DNA from: an uncultured Bacteroidia bacterium
Lineage (GTDB): Bacteria; Bacteroidota; Bacteroidia; Bacteroidales; UBA932
Assembly: GCA_902784965.1 (NCBI GenBank)
Contig: CACZWU010000001.1
Span: 59,444 to 123,443 of the forward strand
DNA length: 64,000 nucleotides
Direction of reading: 5' to 3'
Of the stretch, positions 25,338 to 36,634 are shown one piece after another. The position numbers and the translations under genes were made by a program. Below the pieces are notes generated by a model. That model was not told the DNA's origin and searched no databases. It saw only the letters and a program-made list of their open reading frames with translations. The first letter of the stretch is position 1. Each line of letters opens with the position of its first letter.

Positions 25338-26959
25338 AATACTTCCGGTGGATATGGCAGTCGATGCAGGGGATTCGCTGGAATACCCTGTGGCGCATCC
25401 TGATCGGCATCGCGCAGGCCGGAATGGGCCTGTTGATGGTGTGGCTCAGTCGCCGCTTCATCGACCAGACCATCCGCACCGGCACCACCCGCGACATCGT
25501 GGTGATGGTCATCCTGCTGGTGGTACTGATGCTGGGTGGCGTAGTGCTACGGCAGCTCTATTACTACATGTCCACCCTGGCCAACACCCGGCAGACCAAT
25601 TCCATCCGCCTCAAGGCATTCAGCCGGCTTTTCACGCGTCAGCTCTATGCGGAACGCGACATGCACTCGGGCGACGTGGCTTCCCGCCTGTCGAAAGACA
25701 TCGACGTGGTGGGCGAGGCGTCGACCTCGCTGCTTCCTCGGGCTGTGGTGACGGCCGTCCAGCTGCTGGGAGCTTTCCTGATGCTGCATTCGATGGACAA
25801 CTACCTGGCCTGGGCCCTGCTGGTATTCACGCCCCTGATCATTGTCTTCGCCAAATTGATTTCCCGTCCGCTCCGGCAGATGACGCTCGACATCCGGCAG
25901 GATGAGAGCCGCATTCAGATGCAGGTGCAGGAGGGCATGGAGCACAATGCCACCCTCCGTTCGCTAGGCAGCGAAGAGTGGATGACGCAGCGGCTCGACG
26001 CGGCGCAGGAAGGTTTGATGGGACGGGTAAAACGCCGTACCCGCTTTACCGTGATGACCCGCATCCTGATGGCCTCATGCTTCGGTCTGGGTTATCTGAT
26101 GGCCTTTGTCTGGGGCGGCCTCCAACTACGCACCGGTGCCATCACCTTCGGTGTGATGACGGCTTTCCTGCAGCTGGTGAGCCAGATCCAGAATCCAATC
26201 CTCACGCTGCTCAACATGGTTCCGCAGCTCATCCACACCACGGCCAGCATCGACCGGCTGGAAGAGGTCCTGGCCGACCACCCGGAAGAGCGGGGACAAT
26301 CGGCTGAACCCGTGTCGAAAGGAGTGGCCGGTGTCCGGGTTCAGGATCTGCACTTCCAGTATGCTACGGGAGACCGGGCTGTCTTCAGCGGGTTCTCCCA
26401 CGATTTCCGTCCGGGCAGCAAGACGGCGCTGATGGGTCCCACCGGTGTTGGGAAAACTACGCTGTTCCGCCTGATGCTGGCCCTGATCAGGCCCGACAGC
26501 GGGACGCTGACGCTCTACGACGGAACGATGGCCCGGGAGGTGTCTCCCGACACCCGCCCCGACTTCGTGTTCGTCCCGCAGGGCAATACGCTGATGAGCG
26601 GTTCCGTCCGTTTCAACCTGCTGTTGGCGCATCCTTCTGCCACGGACGACGAATTGCGTGAAGTATTGCATACCGCCGCCGCCGATTTCGTCTTCGACCT
26701 GCCGGCCGGACTCGACACGGAACTGGGCGAGCGCGGCATCGGCCTGAGCGAAGGACAGGCCCAGCGCATCGCCATCGCCCGCGGCCTGCTGCGGCCCGGC
26801 AGCTTCCTGCTGCTCGACGAAATCAGCGCTTCGCTCGACGAAGCGACCGAGCGCGAACTTTTCTCCCGCCTTTTCCAGAATTATCCGGACCGGACGATGA
26901 TCTTCATCACCCACCGTCCCGGCGTCGCCAGCCTCTGCGACGACACCATCCGGCTCTGA
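25334..26959 (+). CDS. ABC transporter, fused permease and ATPase (exporter type)
   Basis: A 541-residue half-transporter. About six transmembrane helices occupy residues 15-300. The nucleotide-binding domain has Walker A at residues 368-376 (GPTGVGKTT), a Q-loop, a signature with one change (LSEGQAQR instead of LSGGQ), Walker B (FLLLDEISASLD) and the switch His (FITHR). No C39 peptidase domain is fused, which fits with a separate peptidase gene in the operon. The ATG at 25334 overlaps the PqqD stop. It would act as a homodimer in the inner membrane; the exported substrate is unknown. Confidence 0.9.
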   Translation: MKYFRWIWQSMQGIRWNTLWRILIGIAQAGMGLLMVWLSRRFIDQTIRTGTTRDIVVMVILLVVLMLGGVVLRQLYYYMSTLANTRQTNSIRLKAFSRLFTRQLYAERDMHSGDVASRLSKDIDVVGEASTSLLPRAVVTAVQLLGAFLMLHSMDNYLAWALLVFTPLIIVFAKLISRPLRQMTLDIRQDESRIQMQVQEGMEHNATLRSLGSEEWMTQRLDAAQEGLMGRVKRRTRFTVMTRILMASCFGLGYLMAFVWGGLQLRTGAITFGVMTAFLQLVSQIQNPILTLLNMVPQLIHTTASIDRLEEVLADHPEERGQSAEPVSKGVAGVRVQDLHFQYATGDRAVFSGFSHDFRPGSKTALMGPTGVGKTTLFRLMLALIRPDSGTLTLYDGTMAREVSPDTRPDFVFVPQGNTLMSGSVRFNLLLAHPSATDDELREVLHTAAADFVFDLPAGLDTELGERGIGLSEGQAQRIAIARGLLRPGSFLLLDEISASLDEATERELFSRLFQNYPDRTMIFITHRPGVASLCDDTIRL

Positions 26960-27000
26960 TCAGAAACTCGTCGCAGCACCTCGCATAATAGGCGGCATCA

Positions 27001-27075
27001 GCCGCTAGCGGAGACCGAGCGGGTAGGCTTAGAGTGATAGCCGGTCGTAGCGGCGGGGTTCGGGGCAGCGCCCCG
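27001..27075 (+). repeat. Dispersed repeat R, copy 2
   Basis: It aligns with the minus strand of 18927-19010 (see copy 1). It fills the gap between the convergent ends of the ABC transporter and prfB and ends in a G/C-rich fold-back (CGGGGCAGCGCCCCG). The bases just before it (26960-27000) contain nothing recognisable. Confidence 0.65.
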
Positions 27076-27077
27076 TA

Positions 27078-28155
27078 TCATAGATCATTTCTCATGAGAA
27101 ACTCCTTCATGAAGGGGTTGAGGTCGCCGTCGAGGACCCCCTGGGTGTCGGAGGTCTCGTAGCCTGTGCGCAGGTCCTTGACCATCTTGTAGGGATGCAG
27201 CACGTACGAGCGGATCTGTGAACCCCACTCGATGCGCTTCTTCTGTCCCTCGAGTTCGGCCTGCTTCTCCTGGCGTTTCTTGAGCTCCAGGTCATAGAGG
27301 TGCGACTTGAGGATGCGCAGGGCGTTCTGCCGGTTGTCGAGCTGCGAACGGGTCTCGGTATTCTCGACCGTGATGCCCGTGGGGATATGCCGCACCCGCA
27401 CGCCGGTCTCGACCTTGTTGACGTTCTGGCCACCGGCACCGGAGGAACGGAACGTGTCCCACTCCAGGTCGGCCGGGTTGATCTCGATCTGGATGGTGTC
27501 GTCGACCAGCGGGTAGACGAATACCGACGAGAAGGTGGTCTGGCGTTTGCCCTGCGCATTGTAGGGCGAGATGCGCACCAGACGGTGAACGCCGTTCTCA
27601 GCCTTGAGATAGCCGTAGGCGTAATCGCCCTCAAACTGGATGGTACACGACTTGATGCCCGCCTCGTCGCCTTCCAGCAACTCGGTGACGGTCATCTTGT
27701 AGCCGTTGCGCTCGCCCCAGCGGGTGTACATGCGCATCAGCATCGACGACCAGTCGTTCGCTTCGGTACCGCCGGCACCCGAGTTGATGGTCAGCACGGC
27801 GCCCAGGCTGTCGCCTTCCTCGCCCAGCATGTTGCGCATTTCCAGCGCCTCCAGCTTTTCGACCAGGCTGGCGTAAGCGGCGTCGATGTCATCGGCCGCG
27901 TCTTCCCCGAAATCGAACAGGGTTTCCAGGTCGGAGAGCCCTTCTTCCAGGGCGTCGAAACCATCTACCCAATACTTGATGGCCGAGACCTCTTTCATGA
28001 AGGACTCGGCAGCCTTCGGGTCGTCCCAAAAGTCTGCAGCGGTGGTCCTGGCTTGTTTTTCGGCTAAATCCGTACGTTTGGCAGCGATGTCAAAGAAACC
28101 TCCCCAACGTCTCAATCCGCTGTTTAACCGTTTTAATCTCTTCTGAGGTAATCAT
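27078..28155 (-). CDS. prfB: Peptide chain release factor 2, with programmed +1 frameshift
   Basis: RF2 recognises UAA and UGA and releases the finished protein. The first 21 codons start at an ATG at 28155 (MITSEEIKTVKQRIETLGRF) and meet an in-frame TGA at 28092-28090. Skipping one T gives LDIAAKRTDL and continues to 27078. The total is 358 residues, normal for RF2. The catalytic GGQ is present (SSGAGGQNVNKVE). The start lies inside the end of recX (23-base overlap). The mature frame alone would lack the conserved N-terminus. Confidence 0.95.
28089..28105 (-). promoter_or_regulatory. prfB frameshift site
   Basis: The minus strand reads GGGGAGG-TTT-CTTTGAC. The CTTTGAC slip site with the UGA stop and a Shine-Dalgarno-like GGGGAGG three bases upstream of CTT has the same geometry as in E. 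coli. It allows autoregulation: low RF2 gives slow termination at UGA and more frameshifting. Confidence 0.93.
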
Positions 28156-28603
28156 ACATCCGTTTTATTTCGTCGTAGCCGTAACCGCGGCCCAGTCCGT
28201 AGCGGAAGAACTTGGCCTGCTTGCGGGCCGGGTCTTCCTCGCGGGCGAGGCTTTTCCACTTGGCGCTGAGCACCTGCTCCATCCGGGTTTCGGCGGCAGG
28301 AGCGTCGATGGACGATAACGCCGCCGCGATGTCGGCTGCATCGATCTGTTTCTGTTGCAAAGCTAATTGAATTCTGCGACTTCCCCAACCCTGGAGCGCA
28401 CTTTTGTCGCGGGCGAAGGCACGGGCGTAACGCGCATCGTCGAGATAGCCTTCCCGGCAGAGCGTGTCGACGATGTCGTCCGCATCGGCGGGAGGCAGCG
28501 CGGCGAGCTTGCGGCGGATGTCGCTGCGGCAGCACTCGCGCAGGGCGCATCGCCGCATCATCCGGCCGAGGAGGCGGGTTTTCTCGTCGTTGTCAGCAGG
28601 CAT
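28133..28603 (-). CDS. recX: Regulatory protein RecX
   Basis: A 156-residue helical protein with the RecX three-helix repeats (VDTLCREGYLDDARYARAFA and WGSRRIQLALQQKQI are the best conserved). RecX binds RecA filaments and limits their growth. The gene is in the operon rlmN-patatin-recX-prfB, divergent from recA at 32129, rather than directly after recA as in many bacteria. Confidence 0.9.
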   Translation of the reverse strand: MPADNDEKTRLLGRMMRRCALRECCRSDIRRKLAALPPADADDIVDTLCREGYLDDARYARAFARDKSALQGWGSRRIQLALQQKQIDAADIAAALSSIDAPAAETRMEQVLSAKWKSLAREEDPARKQAKFFRYGLGRGYGYDEIKRMYDYLRRD

Positions 28604-28614
28604 GACGCTCCGGG

Positions 28615-30945
28615 CTAGAAGTCAAAGCCCAGCGCGAGGTAGACGCCGACGCGCCGGGATATGTCAGAATACTGGACGAGGAGCTGGACGGGGCCGATGA
28701 AGGTGTTGACCGCGTAGCTGGCGCCGAAGCCATAGTGATGATTGCACATGAATCCGCTCTGATCCAGATCCCATTCCAGCATATAGTTGGCATGCAGGGT
28801 CACGTAGTGCTGCTTGAACAGGTTGAAACGCAGGTCGGCCCGGGCGATATCCACTTTGTCATAGGTGCTGTAAGTATGGTTGAGACCGATGAACGGCAGC
28901 TGCGTCGTCGTATAGCGGCCGTACATCGTTCCGCCGACGAAGTTCCGGTAGAATCCGCCCGGAGAGCCGAACAGGATACGGTTCCAGGTCTGGGGAATCA
29001 GGGCCACCCGACTGCCGAGCGGGATGGTGGCCTTCAGGTCGAACATGGCCTCAAAAGACTGGTGTTTGAAATAGACACCCTTTCCGGTTTGGGCGTATAG
29101 ATATTTGTCCCAGATGTTGTAGTAACCACCTTCCAGCCCCATCTTCAGGCCGCGGGTAGGGAAGTAGTTGTCATCCAGGCTGTCGAAGCGCCAGCTGGCG
29201 AAAGCCTTGAAGGTCTGCGTCAGGAAATGTTCATCCAGGTTGTTGACGGCCGACTGCGCCCGGTATTCCATGTTGTCATACTGGGCACCGATCCGGATGT
29301 CGGAGCTTCGCCAGCCGATAATCTGGTAATTGACATCGCCGCGGAAGAAGTTATAGCGTTCGGTGTGGTCCAGACCATATTTGTATTTTTGGGGATTTTC
29401 CTCATAGACGGAGACGTCGTCGTAGACGTCCATGCTCAAATGGTGGAGGTGGGCCGATACGTTCAGCTGGGTCCGGTTGCGGAAGGTATAGCCATAGTTG
29501 AGCGTGCCGTTGATGTTGGCGCCGAGTTCGGCTTCGATGTCGAGCTTCGAACCGAAGAGCTTGCGTTTGTTGAAGCTGACACCCAGCAGGATGGAAGCCA
29601 TTTCCTCGGTATCGAAACGCAATCCGACAGCAGCCTGGTGCAAGCGCTGCGGCTCAAAGAAGATCCTGAGCTGGTAGCCATCTTCACCCGTACCGCAGAC
29701 GCGGTAAAACACTTTGGTGAAGGCCCGCGTGTTGTAGAAGAATTTCATCATCTTGTCCATGGTCTCTCCCGATACCATCTCACCGGGGGCGATGTCGGTC
29801 TTGGAGAGCAGCCACTTCATTTCCTTGGGATCGGCGCCGCTGATTTCAATCTGGGAGATGAGCACGGGTTCCTGGGCCAGATTGGTGGCCTTGTGCGGAC
29901 GCACCCGCTTCGTGTCAGGGAATTCCTTCAGGTGGTCGGCCAGCGCCTTGAGCTTCGGGGCGACCAGCCGGGCGGCCACCTGACCGCTGTCGATGAGGGC
30001 TACCACGCTGTTGTTGTCGAAGGCCAGGACGCCGTATTCGCTGGTATTGGGCTCAATGATGATGTCGGAATTCTGGCGGGCAGCCTGGTATTTTTCCCCG
30101 TTCATCATGCTGAGCATCGTGCCGATCTGCTCAGGCAGGGTCTGATCGGTCTCGGTGCGGGGTTTCTTGAAATTGTGAAGGTCGATGGTGATGATGTAGT
30201 CGGCACCCATCTGCCTGGCCACGTCGACCGGCAAGTTGTTGACCATGCCGCCGTCCACCAGGAATTTGTCGCCTACCCTGACCGGCGTGAAATAAGCCGG
30301 GATCGACATGCTGGAGCGGATGGCGGTGACGATGCTTCCATGATGGAACACATACTCCTCCTTCGTGTTGAGGTCGACCGCCACGCAGGCAAAGGGGATG
30401 GGCAGGTCGTTGAAGTCGATGTCGTCCTGATAGCCGACCGAGAGCTTGGTAAAGAGCTGGTCGAGATTCTGCCCTTCCACCAGCGCGCCCGGCATGTTGC
30501 GCAGCAGGCTCCGGCTCCTGCCTTTGTTGGCCTGTGTCTCGTCGTTGAAGTTGAAGGCATTCATGAAAGGGACGGACAGCAGATAACGGTCCCGGTCTTC
30601 CTTGCTCATGTAGGAGATGTCCCGCCGGTCCATCTGGTCACGGATCAAGAGGTTCCAGTCCTGGGCCCGGACCAGGGAATCCATGTCGGCGGCCGAGTAG
30701 CCGAGGGCATAGATGCCGCCCACGATCGAACCGATGCTGGTGCCCACGACGATGTCGATCGGGATACCCGATTCTTCGATGATCTTGAGGGCACCGATGT
30801 GCGCCAGGCCTTTGGCGCCGCCGCCGGAAAGGACGAGGCCGACTTTCGGACGCTCCTTGCGGGGTGCGGCAGATTCGGGTTCTTCGGCCCGAAGCAAGGG
30901 GGACAGGAGGGCCAGAAGTACGAGGACAGACAGCAAGCGTTTCAT
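28615..30945 (-). CDS. Patatin-like phospholipase with outer-membrane barrel
   Basis: A 776-residue protein. A signal peptide occupies residues 1-20. The patatin domain has the oxyanion loop GGGAKG at residues 41-46, nucleophile Ser70 (VGTSIGSIVGG) and the catalytic Asp231 (VDGGMVNN). A POTRA-like region follows at about 380-450. A C-terminal BamA/Omp85-type beta barrel ends in YLALGFDF. This is the PlpD-type or class D patatin architecture, in which the lipase is carried at the outer membrane. It lies 13 bases downstream of rlmN and 11 bases upstream of recX. Confidence 0.9.
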   Translation of the reverse strand: MKRLLSVLVLLALLSPLLRAEEPESAAPRKERPKVGLVLSGGGAKGLAHIGALKIIEESGIPIDIVVGTSIGSIVGGIYALGYSAADMDSLVRAQDWNLLIRDQMDRRDISYMSKEDRDRYLLSVPFMNAFNFNDETQANKGRSRSLLRNMPGALVEGQNLDQLFTKLSVGYQDDIDFNDLPIPFACVAVDLNTKEEYVFHHGSIVTAIRSSMSIPAYFTPVRVGDKFLVDGGMVNNLPVDVARQMGADYIITIDLHNFKKPRTETDQTLPEQIGTMLSMMNGEKYQAARQNSDIIIEPNTSEYGVLAFDNNSVVALIDSGQVAARLVAPKLKALADHLKEFPDTKRVRPHKATNLAQEPVLISQIEISGADPKEMKWLLSKTDIAPGEMVSGETMDKMMKFFYNTRAFTKVFYRVCGTGEDGYQLRIFFEPQRLHQAAVGLRFDTEEMASILLGVSFNKRKLFGSKLDIEAELGANINGTLNYGYTFRNRTQLNVSAHLHHLSMDVYDDVSVYEENPQKYKYGLDHTERYNFFRGDVNYQIIGWRSSDIRIGAQYDNMEYRAQSAVNNLDEHFLTQTFKAFASWRFDSLDDNYFPTRGLKMGLEGGYYNIWDKYLYAQTGKGVYFKHQSFEAMFDLKATIPLGSRVALIPQTWNRILFGSPGGFYRNFVGGTMYGRYTTTQLPFIGLNHTYSTYDKVDIARADLRFNLFKQHYVTLHANYMLEWDLDQSGFMCNHHYGFGASYAVNTFIGPVQLLVQYSDISRRVGVYLALGFDF

Positions 30946-30958
30946 TATCGTAAGAGTT

Positions 30959-32011
30959 TTAATTATTCTTTTTCAGCCCTTTGCCTGCGAGCAGGCCGCA
31001 GGCGGCGAGGATGTCTTCGCCGCGCGAGGCGCGCAGCGTGGCGGTGATGCCGGCCCGTTCCAGCCGTTGCTGGAAGGCGGCGATGGCGGCGGCGTCGGAG
31101 CTTTGGAAGGGGGCGTCGGGGATGGCGTGGAAGCGGATGAGGTTGACCCGGCATTCCAGTCCCTGCAGCAGGCGGGCCAGGGCGTCGGCGTAGCGGGGGG
31201 TGTCGTTGAGGCCGGCGAACATCGTATATTCGAAGCTCACGCGGCGCTGTCCCGTGAAGTCATACTGGCGGATGAGTGCGAGAACGTCGTGAAGGGGCCA
31301 GGCTTTCTGCACGGGCATCAGCTTCTCCCGCTCCTGCGGAAAGGGATTGTGCAGGCTTACGGCCAGGTGGCAGCGGCTTTCGTCGAGAAAATGCTTCAAG
31401 TTGGGGAGCACGCCGATGGTCGACACGGTCACCCGTTTCGGGCTCCAGCCGAAGCCCCAGTCGGCCGTGATGATCTCCAGGGCCCTGGACACCTGTTCCC
31501 AGTTGTCGAGGGGTTCTCCCATCCCCATGAAAACCGCGTTGGTCAGCTGGTCGGCTTCTTCGAGTCCCAGGAACTGGGAGATGATCTCGCCGGCGGAAAG
31601 CTGGCCGTGGAAGCCGCCGCGCCCGGTCATGCAGAAACGGCAGCCCATCTTGCAGCCGATCTGCGATGACACGCAGACCGTGGCTCGGGCGATGCCGCCT
31701 TCTGCGCCGTCTTCGTACTGGGGAATCATCACCGTCTCGATGTACTTGTCGGGCTGGACAGTGGGGAAGAGATACTTGCGGGTGCCGTCGCGAGAGGTGA
31801 AGCACTCCACCGGGAGCGTGCGCCCCACTTCGTAGCGTTCGGCCAGGGCGCTGCGGGCTGCTTTCGACAGATTGGTCATCGCGTCGATGTCGGTGACCCG
31901 CTTCTGGTAGAGCCATTGGGCCATCTGTTTCGCAGCGAAGGAGGGGAGTCCCAGCTGCGAAGCGACCAGCTGCAATTCGGCCAGCGTCTTGCCTAGTAAG
32001 CGCTCTTTCAT
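30959..32011 (-). CDS. rlmN: 23S rRNA (adenine-2503-C2)-methyltransferase
   Basis: A 350-residue radical SAM enzyme. The [4Fe-4S] CxxxCxxC motif is in IGCKMGCRFCMTG, and the C-terminal catalytic Cys in DILAACGLL. It methylates C2 of A2503 in 23S rRNA and A37 in some tRNAs. It is first in the rlmN-patatin-recX-prfB operon. Confidence 0.95.
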   Translation of the reverse strand: MKERLLGKTLAELQLVASQLGLPSFAAKQMAQWLYQKRVTDIDAMTNLSKAARSALAERYEVGRTLPVECFTSRDGTRKYLFPTVQPDKYIETVMIPQYEDGAEGGIARATVCVSSQIGCKMGCRFCMTGRGGFHGQLSAGEIISQFLGLEEADQLTNAVFMGMGEPLDNWEQVSRALEIITADWGFGWSPKRVTVSTIGVLPNLKHFLDESRCHLAVSLHNPFPQEREKLMPVQKAWPLHDVLALIRQYDFTGQRRVSFEYTMFAGLNDTPRYADALARLLQGLECRVNLIRFHAIPDAPFQSSDAAAIAAFQQRLERAGITATLRASRGEDILAACGLLAGKGLKKNN

Positions 32012-32030
32012 GAGAGAATCGACTGAATTG

Positions 32031-32038
32031 CAAATTTA
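32031..32038 (-). promoter_or_regulatory. -7 box of the rlmN operon
   Basis: The minus strand reads TAAATTTG, 19 bases upstream of the rlmN ATG. Confidence 0.45.
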
Positions 32039-32070
32039 AGACAAAACGAAGGATTTTCCCACAAAAATAG

Positions 32071-32078
32071 TATCTTTG
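32071..32078 (+). promoter_or_regulatory. -7 box of recA
   Basis: TATCTTTG, 50 bases before the recA ATG. No LexA box is obvious between the divergent genes. Confidence 0.5.
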
Positions 32079-32128
32079 CAGACAGACGGAATGAGTCAGC
32101 GATCATGAACCATTAAAAACATTGAAGT

Positions 32129-34295
<2,167 letters not shown>

Positions 34296-34305
34296 TTCTT
34301 CAACG

Positions 34306-34920
34306 ATGAAAAAAATCTTTGTCTCCCTTATGATGGTCTGCCTCATGGCGCTTCCCACCATGCAGGCACAGACCCAGACGTACTACAAACAGATTCATCC
34401 CAACGAGATCTCGGCCAGCTACGGCGTGTCGCTGCTGGGCACCAGCATCGGAACGGTCGTCAACAAGCTGGACGACCTGCGGAGATGGCTTGATATCGAT
34501 GACGGTTTGGTTGTTAAGAGCGGTGGTACCTTTGGTGTCATCAACCTGGGTTATACCTATCAACTCAACAAGGTGGTTTCGATCGGTGGCGCCATCGGCC
34601 TGAACAGCATGAAAATTAGATTGGAAGATAACACCGGCAAGATCGATGCGGCGCGCGCCAATATCTGGATGCTCATGTCCAGCGCCAAGTTTGATTGGTT
34701 CCGCACCCGGTCCGACGTCTTTGGCATGTACTCGAAGGTCAATCTGGGCGTGATGGGTATCGGCGCCTCGCTGATGGAAGAAGCCCACAAGACGCTCTGG
34801 CTTCCGACTGGTCATTTGTCTCTTATCGGCCTGGAGGTCGGCAAGGGCTTCAGCGGTTTCATGGAACTCGGTGTCGGCATGCAGGGCATCGTCCAGGCCG
34901 GTGTCCGCGCCCGTTTCTAA
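34306..34920 (+). CDS. Putative outer-membrane beta-barrel protein, paralogue 1
   Basis: A 204-residue protein with a signal peptide (MKKIFVSLMMVCLMALPTMQA) and alternating beta-strand pattern. It shares with the next gene the segments HPNEISASYGVSLL, FDWFRTRSDVFGMYSK and the C-terminal GMQGIVQAGVRARF, so the two arose by duplication. The ending in Phe is typical of outer-membrane barrels. Function is unknown. The start at 34306 is the Met that opens the signal peptide, 10 bases after trpS. Confidence 0.75.
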   Translation: MKKIFVSLMMVCLMALPTMQAQTQTYYKQIHPNEISASYGVSLLGTSIGTVVNKLDDLRRWLDIDDGLVVKSGGTFGVINLGYTYQLNKVVSIGGAIGLNSMKIRLEDNTGKIDAARANIWMLMSSAKFDWFRTRSDVFGMYSKVNLGVMGIGASLMEEAHKTLWLPTGHLSLIGLEVGKGFSGFMELGVGMQGIVQAGVRARF

Positions 34921-34936
34921 CAACCTCTCTTAACCT

Positions 34937-35542
34937 ATGAAGAAACGATTGCTCGTCCTGCTGGCGCTTGTAGCCGTGATCATTCCGGCGAAGGCACAGA
35001 AGCCCTATCGATTGTCACATCCCAACGAGATTTCCACGAGTTACGGATTCTCGCTGCTCAACTTTGGCGTGTGCATGCTCGACAAGGCCAACCTGGTCTA
35101 TGTCGATCCCAAAAACGGTGCGGTGACCGGCCTCCTGAGCGGCGGCACCCGGGGCGCCCTGAATATCGGGTATTCCCGGCAGCTGAACCCCTGCATTTCC
35201 GTCGGCGGCGCTTTCGGGTTCAACCGCGCCAGCGTCAACGGGCTCATCTACAACGCGAACCTGATCCTGGCCGCTGCCAACATCTATACTTTCCTGGGGA
35301 CTGTCAAGTTTGACTGGTTCCATACCCGCAACGAGGTCTTCAGCATGTACTCCAAATTGGGCCTGGGCATGATGGTCGTGCAGGGCGTCGTCCTGCAGGG
35401 CCTGCTCAATGGCGCTATTGTGCTTCCTACCTTCCAGAGTTCTTTTGTCTGCCTGGAAGTCGGCAAGGCCGTCAGCGGCTTTTTGGAACTGGGTATCGGC
35501 ATGCAGGGGATTGCCCAGGCCGGTATCCGCGCCAGATTCTGA
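34937..35542 (+). CDS. Putative outer-membrane beta-barrel protein, paralogue 2
   Basis: A 201-residue protein with a signal peptide (MKKRLLVLLALVAVIIPAKA). It is co-linear with its neighbour along the whole length (HPNEISTSYGFSLL; FDWFHTRNEVFSMYSK; GMQGIAQAGIRARF) but diverged in the middle loops, which are probably surface-exposed. Its stop overlaps the ATG of the CapA gene by 1 base. Confidence 0.75.
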   Translation: MKKRLLVLLALVAVIIPAKAQKPYRLSHPNEISTSYGFSLLNFGVCMLDKANLVYVDPKNGAVTGLLSGGTRGALNIGYSRQLNPCISVGGAFGFNRASVNGLIYNANLILAAANIYTFLGTVKFDWFHTRNEVFSMYSKLGLGMMVVQGVVLQGLLNGAIVLPTFQSSFVCLEVGKAVSGFLELGIGMQGIAQAGIRARF

Positions 35543-36618
35543 TGCCGAAGAAGCTCCGCATAGTAGGGTGTCTGCTGCTCTGTCTGGCCGGCTGCCTGCC
35601 GGCTATGGGGGCCGGCCCCGACACGGTGCGGATCGTTTTCATCGGCGACGTCATGACTCACGGGCCGCAGGTGACTGCGGCCCTGCGGCTTGGCGGCGAC
35701 CGCAACAACCCCGCCGACTACGATTACAGCGCCTGTTTCAGCCATGTGGCCGACCGCTTTGCGGCGGCCGATTTTGTGGTGGCCAACATGGAGTTCCCCT
35801 GCGGGGTGACGCCCTATACCGGCTATCCGCAGTTCTCTGCGCCCCAGAGCCTGGCCTATGAGGCCAAGCGGGCGGGCGTCGACCTTTTCCTGACGGCCAA
35901 CAACCATATCTGCGACAAAGGCCGCGCCGGGATCGACAGCACCTACGTGGTGTATTCCCGGATGGGCATCCCCTTTACGGGCGTCTACCGTTCGGAAGGA
36001 GAGGAATACCTTCGGAACCCGTTGATCGTCCGCATCAAGGGGCACGATATCGCCTTCATCAATTTCACGTATGGCACCAACGGCCTTCCCGTTCCCGCAC
36101 CTTGGCGGGTAAACCTGCTCGACTCGACCCATGTGCGTGAAGTCATCGACCGGGCCAGGGCGCGCGGGGCCGAATTGATCGTCGCCCTGCCCCACTGGGG
36201 GCTGGAGTACCATTTGGAACCTTCGCAGAACCAGCGTGAATGGGCCGATTTCCTGCACCGCAACGGCGTAGCCGCCATTGTGGGCTCGCATCCCCACGTG
36301 GTGCAGCCTGCGGTCTTTGCGCCGCCCTATGCCACCGCCTTTTCGCTGGGCAATTTCCTGTCAAACCAGAGCGACCCTTTCACGCAGATCGGGATGCTCT
36401 ACGAACTGGTGCTCACCGGTGACGGACGGGGCGGCCTGGCCATCGCCGAAGCCATCCCCACCTACACCTGGTGCTCACGACGGCGGATGCTCGAAGCCAA
36501 CTATACCGTGATTCCCATTCTCGACTGGATCGGCCGCCGCGACGAATGGTCCGACAAGAGCGACTACGACAAGATGTTGCGCGAATGGACGGCCTTGAAA
36601 ACGAAATTCAACCTGTAA
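35542..36618 (+). CDS. CapA family metallophosphatase-like protein
   Basis: A 358-residue protein with a signal peptide that ends near residue 24. The PGA_cap fold motifs are present: IVFIGDVMTHGPQ, NMEFPCG, ANNHICDKG and GSHPHVVQP. Family members are linked to poly-gamma-glutamate capsule assembly in Bacillus; most others have no proven function but are probably calcineurin-like metal hydrolases. It is coupled to the upstream barrel gene by a 1-base overlap. Confidence 0.85.
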   Translation: MPKKLRIVGCLLLCLAGCLPAMGAGPDTVRIVFIGDVMTHGPQVTAALRLGGDRNNPADYDYSACFSHVADRFAAADFVVANMEFPCGVTPYTGYPQFSAPQSLAYEAKRAGVDLFLTANNHICDKGRAGIDSTYVVYSRMGIPFTGVYRSEGEEYLRNPLIVRIKGHDIAFINFTYGTNGLPVPAPWRVNLLDSTHVREVIDRARARGAELIVALPHWGLEYHLEPSQNQREWADFLHRNGVAAIVGSHPHVVQPAVFAPPYATAFSLGNFLSNQSDPFTQIGMLYELVLTGDGRGGLAIAEAIPTYTWCSRRRMLEANYTVIPILDWIGRRDEWSDKSDYDKMLREWTALKTKFNL

Positions 36619-36634
36619 ACCTGATACATTGCTT

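Noticed and set aside
23717-26959. Classic lasso-peptide cluster
   Set aside because: No asparagine-synthetase-like cyclase and no B2 transglutaminase-like protease are present, and no precursor is seen next to the operon.
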